A stretch of DNA of 64,000 nucleotides from Clavibacter sepedonicus (GTDB lineage: Bacteria > Actinomycetota > Actinomycetes > Actinomycetales > Microbacteriaceae): positions 558,001 to 622,000 of the forward strand of contig NC_010407.1 in the NCBI RefSeq assembly GCF_000069225.1, read 5' to 3'. The notes under the pieces are model-generated. The model saw only the letters and a list, made by a program, of their open reading frames with translations, was not told the origin of the DNA and did no database searches. Each line of letters begins with the position of its first letter. Position 1 is the stretch's first letter. Below are positions 51,692-61,634 of the stretch, piece by piece. The position numbers and the translations under genes were made by a program.

Positions 51692-51695
<4 letters not shown>
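50553..51695 (+). CDS. galT: Galactose-1-phosphate uridylyltransferase
   Basis: A 380-aa HIT-superfamily enzyme of the Leloir pathway, transferring UMP between UDP-glucose and galactose-1-phosphate. The N-terminal MRQDVLTGEWVSIAAARQNR is canonical. The active-site HPH is in TLHHPHGQIYSYPYV, with the covalent His. A further histidine pair lies in MLPHRHVPDL and AWHQAPVD. The usual zinc-ligand CxxC of some GalTs is not apparent, as in other actinobacteria. It is coupled to galK by ATGA. Confidence 0.94.
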
Positions 51696-52852
<1,157 letters not shown>

Positions 52853-52859
52853 GGGCCCC

Positions 52860-52865
52860 TAGGCT
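52860..52865 (+). promoter_or_regulatory. -10 box TAGGCT (leaderless)
   Basis: TAGGCT followed after 7 nt by ATG 52873; no Shine-Dalgarno. Confidence 0.55.
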
Positions 52866-52872
52866 CCTCGGC

Positions 52873-53814
52873 ATGGGAACCCCTGCGGACGTCGTGACCG
52901 AGCTCGCCGACGACCCGGATGCCGTCCGCGAGATCGGGCGCGCGCTGTCCGCGTGGTTCCCCGCGTCGACGCACCCCGGCGGATTCGCGTGGGAGGCGTC
53001 CACCGGCCAGCTTCCGGAGCGGATGGCCGTCGTGCGCGACGGGGCCGGTGCGCTCATCGGCTGGGCCGCCTTCTCCACGGACGACGCGCGCGTCGAGTGC
53101 GCGCCCGACGACGACGCCACCACCGACCTGCTGGCCGCGTGGATCCTGGACGCGGCGGGCGAGGGACGCACGAGCGTCGCCGTCCACCGCGGGCAGGGCC
53201 GGCTGCGCGGGATCCTCGCGGACCGCGGCTTCGCCGACGAGGCGATTCCGCTCGCCGGGCTCCGCCACCCCGCCCGCGACACGGGCGCACGGCCGCCCGC
53301 CGAGTACCGCATCCGGCCGGTCGCCGAGGGCGAGGAGCAGGCCAAGGTCGACGCGCACCGCCGGGCATGGAAGCCGGTCGAGCTGCCCTTCACCGACGGA
53401 TCCGGCGACGGCATCGACCCCGACGCCGAGAGCCCCTTCGACGCGGACGACTACGCGGCCATGCGGGCGGCTCCCGTGTACCGGCGCGAGCTGGACCTCG
53501 TGGTCGAGGCGCCCGACGGCTCGCTCGCCGGCACGTGCACCGCGTGGCTCGACGAGGCGAGCGGATGGGCGGAGCTCGAGCCGCTCGGCATCGTGCCGGA
53601 GCACCGCCGACGGGGCCTCGCGCAGACGCTCGCGCTCGACGTCTGCCGCCGCGTCGGCGAGCTCGGCGGGCACGACGTGTTCATCAACGCCTCGCCGCTC
53701 CCCTACTACCGCGCGCCGTGGGACGCGTACGTCGCCGCCGCCTTCGTGCCCATGGAGCGCGGCACGCGGATGCGCCCGCGGGCCCGATCCGCGCGGCCTA
53801 CCCTGGCGGCATGA
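52873..53814 (+). CDS. GNAT-family N-acetyltransferase, double domain
   Basis: A 313-aa protein. The C-terminal domain (~140-310) is a full GNAT with the AcCoA loop GIVPEHRRRGLAQTLALDVC. The N-terminal half is a degenerate GNAT-like fold (GALIGWAAFSTDDARVE; LRGILADRGFADEAI). The layout resembles MshD-type tandem GNATs, but the mycothiol-synthase motifs are not clear and the substrate is unknown. The gene has its own leaderless promoter. Its stop overlaps the next start as ATGA. Confidence 0.75.
   Translation: MGTPADVVTELADDPDAVREIGRALSAWFPASTHPGGFAWEASTGQLPERMAVVRDGAGALIGWAAFSTDDARVECAPDDDATTDLLAAWILDAAGEGRTSVAVHRGQGRLRGILADRGFADEAIPLAGLRHPARDTGARPPAEYRIRPVAEGEEQAKVDAHRRAWKPVELPFTDGSGDGIDPDAESPFDADDYAAMRAAPVYRRELDLVVEAPDGSLAGTCTAWLDEASGWAELEPLGIVPEHRRRGLAQTLALDVCRRVGELGGHDVFINASPLPYYRAPWDAYVAAAFVPMERGTRMRPRARSARPTLAA
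53799..53804 (+). promoter_or_regulatory. -10 box TACCCT (leaderless), internal to the GNAT gene
   Basis: TACCCT lies inside the end of the preceding gene and is followed after 6 nt by ATG 53811. Confidence 0.45.
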
Positions 53815-54410
53815 CCGTCGATCCCCAGGCCACCGTCCGCGCGCTCCCCGGATCCCCCGCACCCGACATCGCGCCCGACGCCCTCGTGGCGGCGGGCGCG
53901 CGCGTCGTCGGTCGCGTGACGCTCGCCGCCGGATCCAGCGTGTGGTTCAACGCCGTGCTGCGCGCGGAGGCCGCTGACATCCGGATCGGTGCCCGCTCCA
54001 ACCTGCAGGACAACGTCAGCTGCCACGTCGACGCGGGCTTCCCGCTCACGGTCGGCGAGGGCGTGAGCGTCGGCCACAACGCGGTGCTGCACGGCTGCAC
54101 GATCCAGGACGGCTGCATCGTCGGCATGTCCGCCACCGTGATGAACGGCGCGGTCGTCGGCCGCGAGTCGCTGCTCGCAGGCGGGACCGTGGTGCTGGAA
54201 GGGCAGAGCATCCCGCCGCGCTCGCTCGTCGCCGGGGTGCCCGGCAAGGTGCGGCGCGAGCTCACCGACGAGGAGGTCGCGGGGCTCCGGATCAATGCCG
54301 ACCAGTACGTGGAGAACGCGCGGCTGCACGCCGGGGCGATCCCGACGCCGGCCGTCCTGCTGGGCACCGAGTCCGCGACCGGCCCCGCACGCGAGGAGGG
54401 GACGGCCTGA
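53811..54410 (+). CDS. Gamma-carbonic-anhydrase-like protein (left-handed beta-helix)
   Basis: A 199-aa hexapeptide-repeat protein. Metal-ligand histidines of the gamma class are present: NVSCHVDAGFPLTVG, then VGHNAVLHGC. RIGARSNLQDNVSCH and AGVPGKVRRELTDEEV are standard for the YrdA/PaaY group. These bind zinc or iron as trimers; some hydrate CO2, others act as thioesterases or have unknown roles. The start overlaps the GNAT stop. A terminator overlaps the last codons. Confidence 0.85.
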   Translation: MTVDPQATVRALPGSPAPDIAPDALVAAGARVVGRVTLAAGSSVWFNAVLRAEAADIRIGARSNLQDNVSCHVDAGFPLTVGEGVSVGHNAVLHGCTIQDGCIVGMSATVMNGAVVGRESLLAGGTVVLEGQSIPPRSLVAGVPGKVRRELTDEEVAGLRINADQYVENARLHAGAIPTPAVLLGTESATGPAREEGTA

Positions 54411-54427
54411 CCGGCCGTCCCCTCCTC
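54393..54427. terminator. Bidirectional terminator overlapping the end of the gamma-CA-like gene
   Basis: A perfect 15-bp stem (GAGGAGGGGACGGCC / GGCCGTCCCCTCCTC) with loop TGACC, where the TGA is the stop codon. It also lies downstream of folD. Confidence 0.85.
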
Positions 54428-54473
54428 GATCACCGCCGCACGGTCGAGTCGAGCACTGTCGCGGCGAGCGCCG

Positions 54474-55376
54474 TCAGCCGCGTAGCTCGGCGGCCAGGCG
54501 CGCGTCGCGCTCGGCGGCCTGCACCACGTTGGCGAGCAGCATGGCGCGGGTCATGGGACCCACGCCGCGCGGGTTCGGCGACAGGTGGCCGGCGACCTCG
54601 GCGACCGCGGGATCCACGTCGCCGGTGAGGCGCGCCTTGCCGGTCTCGGGATCCACGACGCGCGTGATCCCCACGTCCAGCACGGCGGCGCCCGGCTTCA
54701 CCCACTCGGGCTTCACGAGGTGCGCGGCGCCCACGGCCGCGACCACGATGTCGGCCCGGCGGACCTCCTGCTCGATGTCGCGCGTGCGGGAGTGCGTGAG
54801 GGTGACGGTGGCGTCGAGGCCCTTGCGCGTGAGCAGCAGGCCGAGCGGCCGGCCCACCGTGAGGCCGCGGCCGACGACGACCACGTGCTGGCCGGCGATC
54901 GGCACGTCGTAGCGCTGCAGCATCTCGACGATGCCCGCGGGCGTGCACGGCAGCGGCGAGGTCAGCTCGCCCTGCACGCCGAGCACGAGCCGGCCCAGGT
55001 TGGTCGGGTGCAGGCCGTCCGCGTCCTTCGACGGGTCGATGAGCTCGAGCATCGCGTTCTCGTCGATCCCCGCGGGGAGCGGCAGCTGCACGATGTAGCC
55101 CGTGACGGCGGGATCCGAGTTGAGCCGCTCGATCGCGGTCCGCACGTCGGCCTCGGTGGCGTCCGCCGGCAGGTCGACCCGGATGGACTCGATGCCGACC
55201 TCGGCGCAGTCGCGGTGCTTGCCGGCGACGTAGGAGCGGGATCCCGGGTCGTCGCCCACGAGCAGCGTGCCGAGCCCCGGGACGAGGCCCTGCTCGCGGA
55301 GGGCGCGGATCCGCACGGCCAGCTCGGACTTGACGGCCGACGCGGTGGCGACACCGTCGAGCACGACCGCGGTCAC
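54474..55376 (-). CDS. folD: Bifunctional methylenetetrahydrofolate dehydrogenase/cyclohydrolase
   Basis: A 300-aa enzyme interconverting 5,10-methylene-, 5,10-methenyl- and 10-formyl-THF with NADP. Motifs are [15 protein letters not shown] (catalytic Tyr-x3-Lys), [44 protein letters not shown] for the cofactor and [16 protein letters not shown] 55376 overlaps the glyA stop (GTGA). Together with GlyA it forms the one-carbon unit controlled by the upstream riboswitch. Confidence 0.95.
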   Translation of the reverse strand: MTAVVLDGVATASAVKSELAVRIRALREQGLVPGLGTLLVGDDPGSRSYVAGKHRDCAEVGIESIRVDLPADATEADVRTAIERLNSDPAVTGYIVQLPLPAGIDENAMLELIDPSKDADGLHPTNLGRLVLGVQGELTSPLPCTPAGIVEMLQRYDVPIAGQHVVVVGRGLTVGRPLGLLLTRKGLDATVTLTHSRTRDIEQEVRRADIVVAAVGAAHLVKPEWVKPGAAVLDVGITRVVDPETGKARLTGDVDPAVAEVAGHLSPNPRGVGPMTRAMLLANVVQAAERDARLAAELRG

Positions 55377-56650
55377 TGGGTGAGGCCCTCGTAGAGCGGG
55401 AAGCCGTCGGTGAGCGTCAGCACGCGCGCACGCAGGGCGGCGAGGTCGCTGCCGGGCTTCAGGGTCTCGGCGATGATGTCCGCCACCTCGGTGAACTCGG
55501 TCTCGCCGAAGCCGCGGGTCGCGAGCGCCGACGTGCCGATGCGGACGCCCGAGGTGACCATCGGCGGGCGCGGGTCGAACGGCACCGAGTTGCGGTTGAC
55601 CGTGATGCCGACCTCGTGCAGCGCGTCCTCCGCCTGCTTGCCGTCGATGGGCGAGTTCCGGAGGTCCGCCAGCACGAGGTGCACGTCGGTGCCGCCGGTG
55701 AGGACGGAGACGCCGGCCTCGGTGGAGTCGGCCGCGACGAGGCGTTCGGCGAGGATCTGCGCGCCCTGGATGGTGCGGCGCTGCCGGTCGGCGAACTCCT
55801 CGGTGGCCGCGATCTTGAACGCCGTGGCCTTGGCCGCGATGACGTGCATGAGCGGCCCGCCCTGCTGGCCCGGGAAGACGGCCGAGTTGAGCTTCTTGGC
55901 GAGCGCGGTGTCGCGGCTGAGGATCACGCCGGACCGGGGGCCCGCGAGGGTCTTGTGCACGGTGGAGGAGACGACGTCCGCGTAGGGCACGGGCGAGGGG
56001 TGCACGCCCGCGGCGACGAGGCCGGCGAAGTGCGCCATGTCGACCCAGAGCTTGGCGCCGACCTCGTCCGCGATGGAGCGGAACGCGGCGAAGTCGAGGT
56101 GGCGGGGGTACGCCGACCAGCCGGCGATGATGACCTGCGGCCGGTGCTCGAGCGCCTTCTCGCGCACGACGTCCATGTCGATGAGGAAGGTGTCGGGGTC
56201 CACGCCGTAGGCCGCGGCGTCGTAGAGCTTGCCGGAGAAGTTGAGCTTCATGCCGTGCGTGAGGTGGCCGCCGTGCGCGAGCTCGAGGCCGAGGATCGTG
56301 TCGCCCGGCTGCGCGATGGCGGCGAGGACGGCGGCGTTCGCGGTGGCGCCCGAGTGCGGCTGGACGTTGGCGAACTCGGCGCCGAAGAGGCTCTTCGCGC
56401 GGTCGATGGCGAGCTGCTCGGCGACGTCGACGAACTCGCAGCCGCCGTAGTAGCGGCGGCCCGGGTAGCCCTCGGCGTATTTGTTGGTGAGCACGGATCC
56501 CTGCGACTGCAGCACCGCGCGCGGCACGAAGTTCTCGCTGGCGATCATCTCGAGGGTGCCGCGCTGGCGGCCGAGCTCCTGCTCGAGGACGGCCGCGATC
56601 TCCGGGTCGACCTCGGAGAGGGGGGCGTTGAAGGACTGGTCGACGGGCAT
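55373..56650 (-). CDS. glyA: Serine hydroxymethyltransferase
   Basis: A 425-aa PLP enzyme (Ser + THF to Gly + methylene-THF). N-terminal sequence [36 protein letters not shown] and the PLP lysine in [16 protein letters not shown] are all canonical. AAGGAGT stands 5 nt before ATG 56650. It is preceded by a ~110-nt leader folding as a ZTP riboswitch, and is coupled to folD. Confidence 0.96.
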   Translation of the reverse strand: MPVDQSFNAPLSEVDPEIAAVLEQELGRQRGTLEMIASENFVPRAVLQSQGSVLTNKYAEGYPGRRYYGGCEFVDVAEQLAIDRAKSLFGAEFANVQPHSGATANAAVLAAIAQPGDTILGLELAHGGHLTHGMKLNFSGKLYDAAAYGVDPDTFLIDMDVVREKALEHRPQVIIAGWSAYPRHLDFAAFRSIADEVGAKLWVDMAHFAGLVAAGVHPSPVPYADVVSSTVHKTLAGPRSGVILSRDTALAKKLNSAVFPGQQGGPLMHVIAAKATAFKIAATEEFADRQRRTIQGAQILAERLVAADSTEAGVSVLTGGTDVHLVLADLRNSPIDGKQAEDALHEVGITVNRNSVPFDPRPPMVTSGVRIGTSALATRGFGETEFTEVADIIAETLKPGSDLAALRARVLTLTDGFPLYEGLTQ

Positions 56651-56680
56651 GGGACTCCTTGAGCACGGTGGACGAGAGGA

Positions 56681-56765
56681 TGCGTCGTGGCCCAGGCGTA
56701 CGGCCACCAACCGTGTGAGTCGCTCCCCGATGGTGACCCATCCGAACGCCAGTCGCGACGGGTCC
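56681..56765 (-). promoter_or_regulatory. ZTP (pfl) riboswitch upstream of glyA-folD
   Basis: Read on the minus strand the leader contains, in order, GUCGCGACUGGCG, a short hairpin region, ACC..GGGGAGCG, a variable linker, and CCGUACGCCUGGGC followed by CACGACG closing P1 with CGUCG. CGACUGGCG, GGGGAGCG and CGCCUGGGC are the conserved blocks of the pfl motif, which senses ZMP/ZTP and turns on one-carbon and purine genes. It begins directly at the predicted transcription start. Confidence 0.87.
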
Positions 56766-56766
56766 G

Positions 56767-56772
56767 ATCCTA
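56767..56772 (-). promoter_or_regulatory. -10 box TAGGAT of the glyA-folD operon
   Basis: TAGGAT on the minus strand, placed so that transcription would begin at the 5' edge of the riboswitch, about 110 nt before glyA. Confidence 0.6.
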
Positions 56773-56892
56773 CCCGTGCGGGCGCGCGCCCGCGAGGCGC
56801 GCAGCCTCCCGTCAGGCGCGCGCGCCTGGCCGCCGAGCGAGGGGATGCGGAGTGCGCGGACGGCGCCGGGGGTCGCGCGACCCGCCCGCCCG

Positions 56893-56898
56893 TAGGAT
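56893..56898 (+). promoter_or_regulatory. -10 box TAGGAT before the GH13-like gene
   Basis: TAGGAT about 48 bp before ATG 56947, which has a GGAGGAAGGA site of its own. Confidence 0.45.
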
Positions 56899-56946
56899 CA
56901 GGGGGTCGGGCGACGGTGCCCGCCGTATGCGGAGGAAGGACCGAGC

Positions 56947-58584
56947 ATGGGGAGCACAGCGCTCACGACCGATCCCGCGGCTGGCGGACACGACCGCGAC
57001 GGCGCGCGCGCCGACGCCGCCGACCGCGCCCCCGCCGAGCCGGCCACCGCGCCCCCGGTCGACCGCGACGCCCTCGCCGCCGACCTCCGCCCGCTCGTGG
57101 GCGACGACGCCGACGCCCTCGCCGACGCGCTGGCCGCCAACCTGCAGGACGTGCGGCCGCGTCGCACCCCGGCCCTGGGATCCCCCGACGACCTCCACCT
57201 CGACCTCCGCGCGGGCGGCGTCTGCTACGTCGACCGGTACGCCGACGACCTCCGGGGCCTCGCCGCCCGGATCCCCGCCCTCCGCGACCTCGGGCTCACG
57301 CACCTGCAGATCACGCCCGTCACCGAGCGCGCCGATGATGCCGACGCGGACGCCGACGCGCTCCTGGCGCCGGGCGTGCGCGTGCGGGCCGAGCTCGGAT
57401 CCGCCGCCGACCTCGCCGCCCTCGCCGACGCCCTGCACGACGCGGGCCTCACGCTCGCGGTCGACCTCTCCCCCGTGGACGCCGACGCGCCCCTCGCCGA
57501 CCGGATCCGCTCCGCCGTCCGCGAGGCCGTCGCGCTCGCCGCCGCGGGGGCCGACGTGGTCCGCGTGGATCCCGCCGCCGTCATCGGCGAGCGCCCCGAC
57601 GCCGAACGCGCCGCCCTCCTCCGCGTGATCGCCTCCGCCGGCCGCCGCGTCGCCCCCGCGCTCGCGCTGGCCGTCGCCGCCGACGCCGACCCGCGCGGGG
57701 CCGCCGAGCTCCTCGACGGCGACGCCGTGCGCCTCGCCGACGACCCCGCGCTCACCGCGCTCGTCTGGGAGGCGCTCGCCACCCGGTCCGCCGCGCCGCT
57801 CTCCCGCGCCCTCGTGCGCCGCGGCGACGTGCCGGCCGGATCCGCCCGCACCGCGCGCGTCCGCAGCCACGACGCCCTCCGCTTCGCCTTCGACGACGAC
57901 GACGCGCGCGCCCTCGGCATCGACCCCGACGAGCACCGCCGCTTCCTCGCCGACTACCACGTGGGCCGGTTCCCCGGCAGCCACGCCCGCGGCATCTGGC
58001 ACCCGGACGGCGCGGTCGCCGGCACCACCGCCTCCCTCGCGGGCCTCGAGCAGGACGACCCGGGCGCGGTCGAGCGGATCCTGCTGGCCCACTCCATCGC
58101 CCTCAGCACCGGCGGCCTCCCGCTCCTCGTGCTCGGCGACGAGGTCGGCCAGCTCAACGACTACGGCTACGACGACGTCCCCGCGCACGCCGACGACAGC
58201 AGGTGGGTGAACCGCCCGCTCTACCCGTTCGAGCGCTACGACCAGCGCGACGACCGCACCACGAGCACGGGCGTCATCCACGCGGGCGTCCGCCGGCTCC
58301 TCGCGGTACGCCGTGCCACGCCCGCGCTCGGCGGCACGCGCGTCGTCGGCTTCGACGCGAACGACCCGCACGTGCTCGGCTACCAGCGCCCGCACGACGA
58401 CGGCACGGTCCTCGTGCTCGCGAACCTCGGCGACGAGCCGGCGACGGTGTCCGCGGAGACGCTGGGGGGATTCGCGGAGCACGCCGTCGACCTCGTGCGC
58501 GACGAGCGGCTCCGCCTCACGAAGGGCGTCGTGCTCAGCCCGCGCACGTTCGTCTGGCTCCAGGCGGCTCACGACCTCGCGTGA
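56947..58584 (+). CDS. Amylosucrase-like GH13 protein, shortened and probably lacking catalytic residues
   Basis: 545 aa, against ~640 for amylosucrases. The start [40 protein letters not shown] and the end [17 protein letters not shown] … [22 protein letters not shown] follow GH13_4 enzymes closely. [11 protein letters not shown] keeps the nucleophile Asp (residue 208). At the general-acid position the usual EA-I motif reads [11 protein letters not shown], without a glutamate, and HDD is HDA (Asp309 kept). The normal B-domain between strands is missing. It may bind glucans or act as a regulator rather than catalyse. GGAGGAAGGA precedes ATG 56947. Confidence 0.65.
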   Translation: MGSTALTTDPAAGGHDRDGARADAADRAPAEPATAPPVDRDALAADLRPLVGDDADALADALAANLQDVRPRRTPALGSPDDLHLDLRAGGVCYVDRYADDLRGLAARIPALRDLGLTHLQITPVTERADDADADADALLAPGVRVRAELGSAADLAALADALHDAGLTLAVDLSPVDADAPLADRIRSAVREAVALAAAGADVVRVDPAAVIGERPDAERAALLRVIASAGRRVAPALALAVAADADPRGAAELLDGDAVRLADDPALTALVWEALATRSAAPLSRALVRRGDVPAGSARTARVRSHDALRFAFDDDDARALGIDPDEHRRFLADYHVGRFPGSHARGIWHPDGAVAGTTASLAGLEQDDPGAVERILLAHSIALSTGGLPLLVLGDEVGQLNDYGYDDVPAHADDSRWVNRPLYPFERYDQRDDRTTSTGVIHAGVRRLLAVRRATPALGGTRVVGFDANDPHVLGYQRPHDDGTVLVLANLGDEPATVSAETLGGFAEHAVDLVRDERLRLTKGVVLSPRTFVWLQAAHDLA

Positions 58585-58624
58585 CACACTCACGGTCACA
58601 GGCGGGTCGGCACGGAGGAACGGC

Positions 58625-59128
58625 ATGAGCGACGAGGGACGAGGGACGCACGAGCCCCCGGAGGGCGCACGCGCCGCATCCGGGTTCGCCTGGCCCATGT
58701 GGGTCAACATCGGCTGGATCGCCCTCGGCGCCTGGCATGTGCTCGCGCCGGTCAACGACGCGTCCGGCTGGCTCGGCATGTTCCAGATCGCCGTGGGCGC
58801 GTTCGGCATCATCGCCTCGCGCCGCCGCGCACGACGGCTCGCCGAGGCGGAGGCCGCAGCGCTGCCGCTCGAGGAGGCCACCCGCGTGCCCGCCGACGTG
58901 GACGAGGAGCGCGCCCGGCTCGACGAGGCCGCCGCCGCGCACGCGGAGATGGACGCCCGGCTCCGCGCGCTCGCGATGCAGCTCGAGCAGCCCGGCGACC
59001 CGACCGCGGATCCCGACAAGCCCGAGCCCCCGCACCAGCCCACCGGGCGAGGTCGCGGTCGGGGCCGCAAGGGCCGGGCGCGCGAGGCCTGGCCGGACGA
59101 CGACCTGCCGCCCGTCGCTCGCTGGTAG
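58625..59128 (+). CDS. Small membrane protein with coiled-coil-like tail
   Basis: 167 aa with GGAGGAACG upstream of ATG 58625. Two closely spaced hydrophobic segments (WPMWVNIGWIALGAWHVL and WLGMFQIAVGAFGIIAS, ~23-62) are followed by an alpha-helical, Ala/Glu/Arg-rich stretch (~70-125, heptad-like) and a Pro/Arg-rich end. No family recognised. It lies 40 bp behind the GH13-like gene and could be co-transcribed. Confidence 0.6.
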   Translation: MSDEGRGTHEPPEGARAASGFAWPMWVNIGWIALGAWHVLAPVNDASGWLGMFQIAVGAFGIIASRRRARRLAEAEAAALPLEEATRVPADVDEERARLDEAAAAHAEMDARLRALAMQLEQPGDPTADPDKPEPPHQPTGRGRGRGRKGRAREAWPDDDLPPVARW

Positions 59129-59153
59129 CGCGGCCCGCTGGCAGCCCGGGCCG

Positions 59154-60011
59154 TCAGCTCGCGCGCGTCACCCCGCGCGACATGATCGCCGACGTCAGCG
59201 CCTCGATCGACGCGCGCGGTCCCGCCGGGTTGTCCATCAGCACGTAGTCCACCTCGTCGAGCTCGGGCAGGCCGAGACGCGAGGTCACCTTCACGAGGTC
59301 GGTCGGGATGAGCGCCTGCGGCAGCACCGCGACGCCCATGCCCGCGCGCACCGCCGCGAGCACGCCGTTCACGTCGCGCGTGCTGCACGTGATCCGCCAG
59401 GTGCGGCCCGCCCGCTCGAGCGCGTCCATCGCCATCTGCCTGCTGATGCTCGGCGCGCGGTACGCGATGAGCGGCACGGTCGCGCCCGCCTCGACGAGCG
59501 TGCGCTCGAGGCCCACCCACACCATCCGGTCGCGGCCGACGAGCCGGGCGGACGGCTGCTCGTCGACCGTGGTCTTGGTGAGGATCAGGTCGAGCTGGCC
59601 CGCGAGCAGCCGCCGGTGCAGCGGCCCGCTCTGCGTCACCGTGAGCTCCAGCTCGATCTGCGGGTGCAGCTGCCGGAAGTGGCGGAGGATCCGCGGCAGC
59701 TGCGTGATGGCGAGGTCGTCCGCGGTGCCGAAGCGCAGACGGCCGCTCACCTCGGATCCGCCGAAGTAGCTCTCCGCCGCCCGGTGCGCCGCGAGGATCG
59801 TGCGCGCGAAGCCGGCCATCGCGTCCCCCGCGTCGGTGAGGCGCATCGCCCGGGTGTCGCGCGCGATGAGCGTGCGGTCGACGGCCCGCTCGAGCCGGCG
59901 CACCTGCTGGCTCACGGTCGGCTGGCTGATGCCGAGCCGCGCGGCCGCCTGCGTGAAGCTGCGGGTGTCGGCGACGGCGAGGAACGTCGCGAGCAGGGTC
60001 GGGTCGAGCAC
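59154..60011 (-). CDS. LysR-family transcriptional regulator
   Basis: A 285-aa protein from GTG 60011 with GGAGG upstream. The HTH is TFLAVADTRSFTQAAARLGISQPTVSQQVRRLE. The effector-binding domain shows GRLRFGTADDLAITQLPRIL and LDLILTKTTVDEQPSARLV. The C-terminal PAGPRASIEALTSAI is less conserved. It diverges from the MFS exporter gene, the usual arrangement for control of the neighbour. Confidence 0.88.
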   Translation of the reverse strand: MLDPTLLATFLAVADTRSFTQAAARLGISQPTVSQQVRRLERAVDRTLIARDTRAMRLTDAGDAMAGFARTILAAHRAAESYFGGSEVSGRLRFGTADDLAITQLPRILRHFRQLHPQIELELTVTQSGPLHRRLLAGQLDLILTKTTVDEQPSARLVGRDRMVWVGLERTLVEAGATVPLIAYRAPSISRQMAMDALERAGRTWRITCSTRDVNGVLAAVRAGMGVAVLPQALIPTDLVKVTSRLGLPELDEVDYVLMDNPAGPRASIEALTSAIMSRGVTRAS

Positions 60012-60036
60012 GGCGCCTCCCGGCCATTCGAGAACG

Positions 60037-60051
60037 TGATGGCACTCATCA
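60037..60051. promoter_or_regulatory. Dyad TGATG-N5-CATCA in the LysR/MFS divergent region
   Basis: A 15-bp interrupted palindrome, flanked on both sides by TCGAGA (60028-60033 and 60054-60059). A reasonable LysR binding site. The rest of the 156-bp spacer shows no other structure. Confidence 0.4.
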
Positions 60052-60167
60052 TGTCGAGACGGGATCCGAATGGGAAGCCCGCGGGTAGCGTCGGTCGCGG
60101 CTCGACGCCGAGCCGCATCCATGCAGAACCGACGCCACACATACGCAACCGCCACCGCAGGAACACC

Positions 60168-61634
60168 GTGACCCCGCCGAACGCCTTCCCCCCGACCGCC
60201 CCGCTCCCGACCCAGACCCAGCGCCCGCCGTGGCGCCACACGCTCATCGCCCTGAGCGTGCCGAACTTCCGTCGGTTCACGGCCTCCAACGTCATCGCCA
60301 TGACCTCCGGCTGGATGCAGCGCATCGCCCAGGACTGGCTCGTGCTGGAGCTCACCGGCAGCGTCACGGCGGTCGGCATCACGGTCGCGATGCAGTTCGC
60401 GCCGATGCTGCTCTTCGGCCTGCTCGGCGGCGTCATCGTCGACCGGTGCTCGAAGCGCATGCTGATGATGATTACGCAGGGCACCTACGCGCTCCTCAGC
60501 GCGCTGCTCGCCGTGCTCACGCTGTCGGGCGCGGTGGAGGCGTGGCACATCTTCGCCATCGCGTTCGCGACGGGGCTCGTGACCGTGATCGACAACCCGG
60601 CGCGGCAGGTGTTCGTCACCGAGATCGTGGGGCAGAAGCACCTCAGGAACGCCATCAGCGTGAACTCGTCCGTGTTCCAGCTCGGCGGCATGGTGGGGCC
60701 CGCGCTCAGCGGGATCCTGCTGCTCGCGGTCGGCGCCGGCTGGTCGTTCGCGATCAACGCGCTCGCGTGCGTCGTGGTGGTGCTCACGTTGTGGAGCCTG
60801 AAGACCCGCGACCTGACCCGCATCCCGCCCGCCCCGCGCCGCCGCGGCCAGCTCGCGGAGGGGCTCCGCTACGCGCGCTCGAAGCCGACCATCCTCTGGC
60901 CCGTCGTGCTGGTCGCCGTCTTCAGCGTCTTCGGCCTCACGATGCCCGTGCTCCTCGCCGCCTTCGCGAGCCAGGTGTACGACGTGGGCGCGGGCGGCTA
61001 CGGCTTCTTCAACTCGATGGTCGCGATCGGTGCGCTCACGGGCGCGCTGCTCTCGACGCGCCGCGCGACCGTGCGGCTGCGGACCATCGTGGTGGGCGTC
61101 GGGATCATGGGCCTGCTGCAGGCGGCCGCGGGGCTCATGCCCGGGATCGCGCCGTTCGCCGCCGTGCTCGTCACGGTCGGCATGGCGTCGCTGCTGTTCC
61201 AGACGGCGGCGAACTCGCTCGTGCAGCTCTCCAGCAACGTGGCCATCCGCGGGCGGGTGATGAGCGTCTATGTGCTCGTGCTGCTCGGCGGCCAGGCCGT
61301 CGGCGGGCCGCTCATGGGCGGGATCGTCGAGGCCTGGGGCGTGCACGTCGGCATGGTCCTCTCCGGCGGGGTGCCGGCGCTGGCCGCCGCGGTCGTGGCC
61401 GTGATCCTCGCCCGCCGCGGCCAGCTGACCCTCGAGGTCGTGGTGCGCCGGCACGTGCCGCGCGTGCGGATCACGCCCCGGGCACCGGGTGCCGGCCGTC
61501 CCCGCGTCGCCGGAGCTGACGAGGGGACGACCGGCGGCGGGCTCAGCCGCGCACGTCGATCGCGCGGTGGCGCTGCTGCACGCCGGCCGGGCCGTACGGG
61601 TAGTCGGACACCACGGGTGCGCTCACCGCGCTGA
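60168..61634 (+). CDS. MFS transporter (DHA3/enterobactin-exporter-like)
   Basis: 488 aa from GTG 60168 (AGGAACA upstream). About 11-12 helices with MFS_3 features: SNVIAMTSGWMQRIAQDWLVLELTGS, GGVIVDRCSKRMLMMI (A-loop), FQTAANSLVQLSSNVAIRGRVMSVYVL. Probably a drug or metabolite exporter. The hydrophilic C-terminal ~60 residues run antisense to the end of the aldo-keto reductase gene, overlapping it by 92 bp. Confidence 0.85.
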   Translation: MTPPNAFPPTAPLPTQTQRPPWRHTLIALSVPNFRRFTASNVIAMTSGWMQRIAQDWLVLELTGSVTAVGITVAMQFAPMLLFGLLGGVIVDRCSKRMLMMITQGTYALLSALLAVLTLSGAVEAWHIFAIAFATGLVTVIDNPARQVFVTEIVGQKHLRNAISVNSSVFQLGGMVGPALSGILLLAVGAGWSFAINALACVVVVLTLWSLKTRDLTRIPPAPRRRGQLAEGLRYARSKPTILWPVVLVAVFSVFGLTMPVLLAAFASQVYDVGAGGYGFFNSMVAIGALTGALLSTRRATVRLRTIVVGVGIMGLLQAAAGLMPGIAPFAAVLVTVGMASLLFQTAANSLVQLSSNVAIRGRVMSVYVLVLLGGQAVGGPLMGGIVEAWGVHVGMVLSGGVPALAAAVVAVILARRGQLTLEVVVRRHVPRVRITPRAPGAGRPRVAGADEGTTGGGLSRARRSRGGAAARRPGRTGSRTPRVRSPR

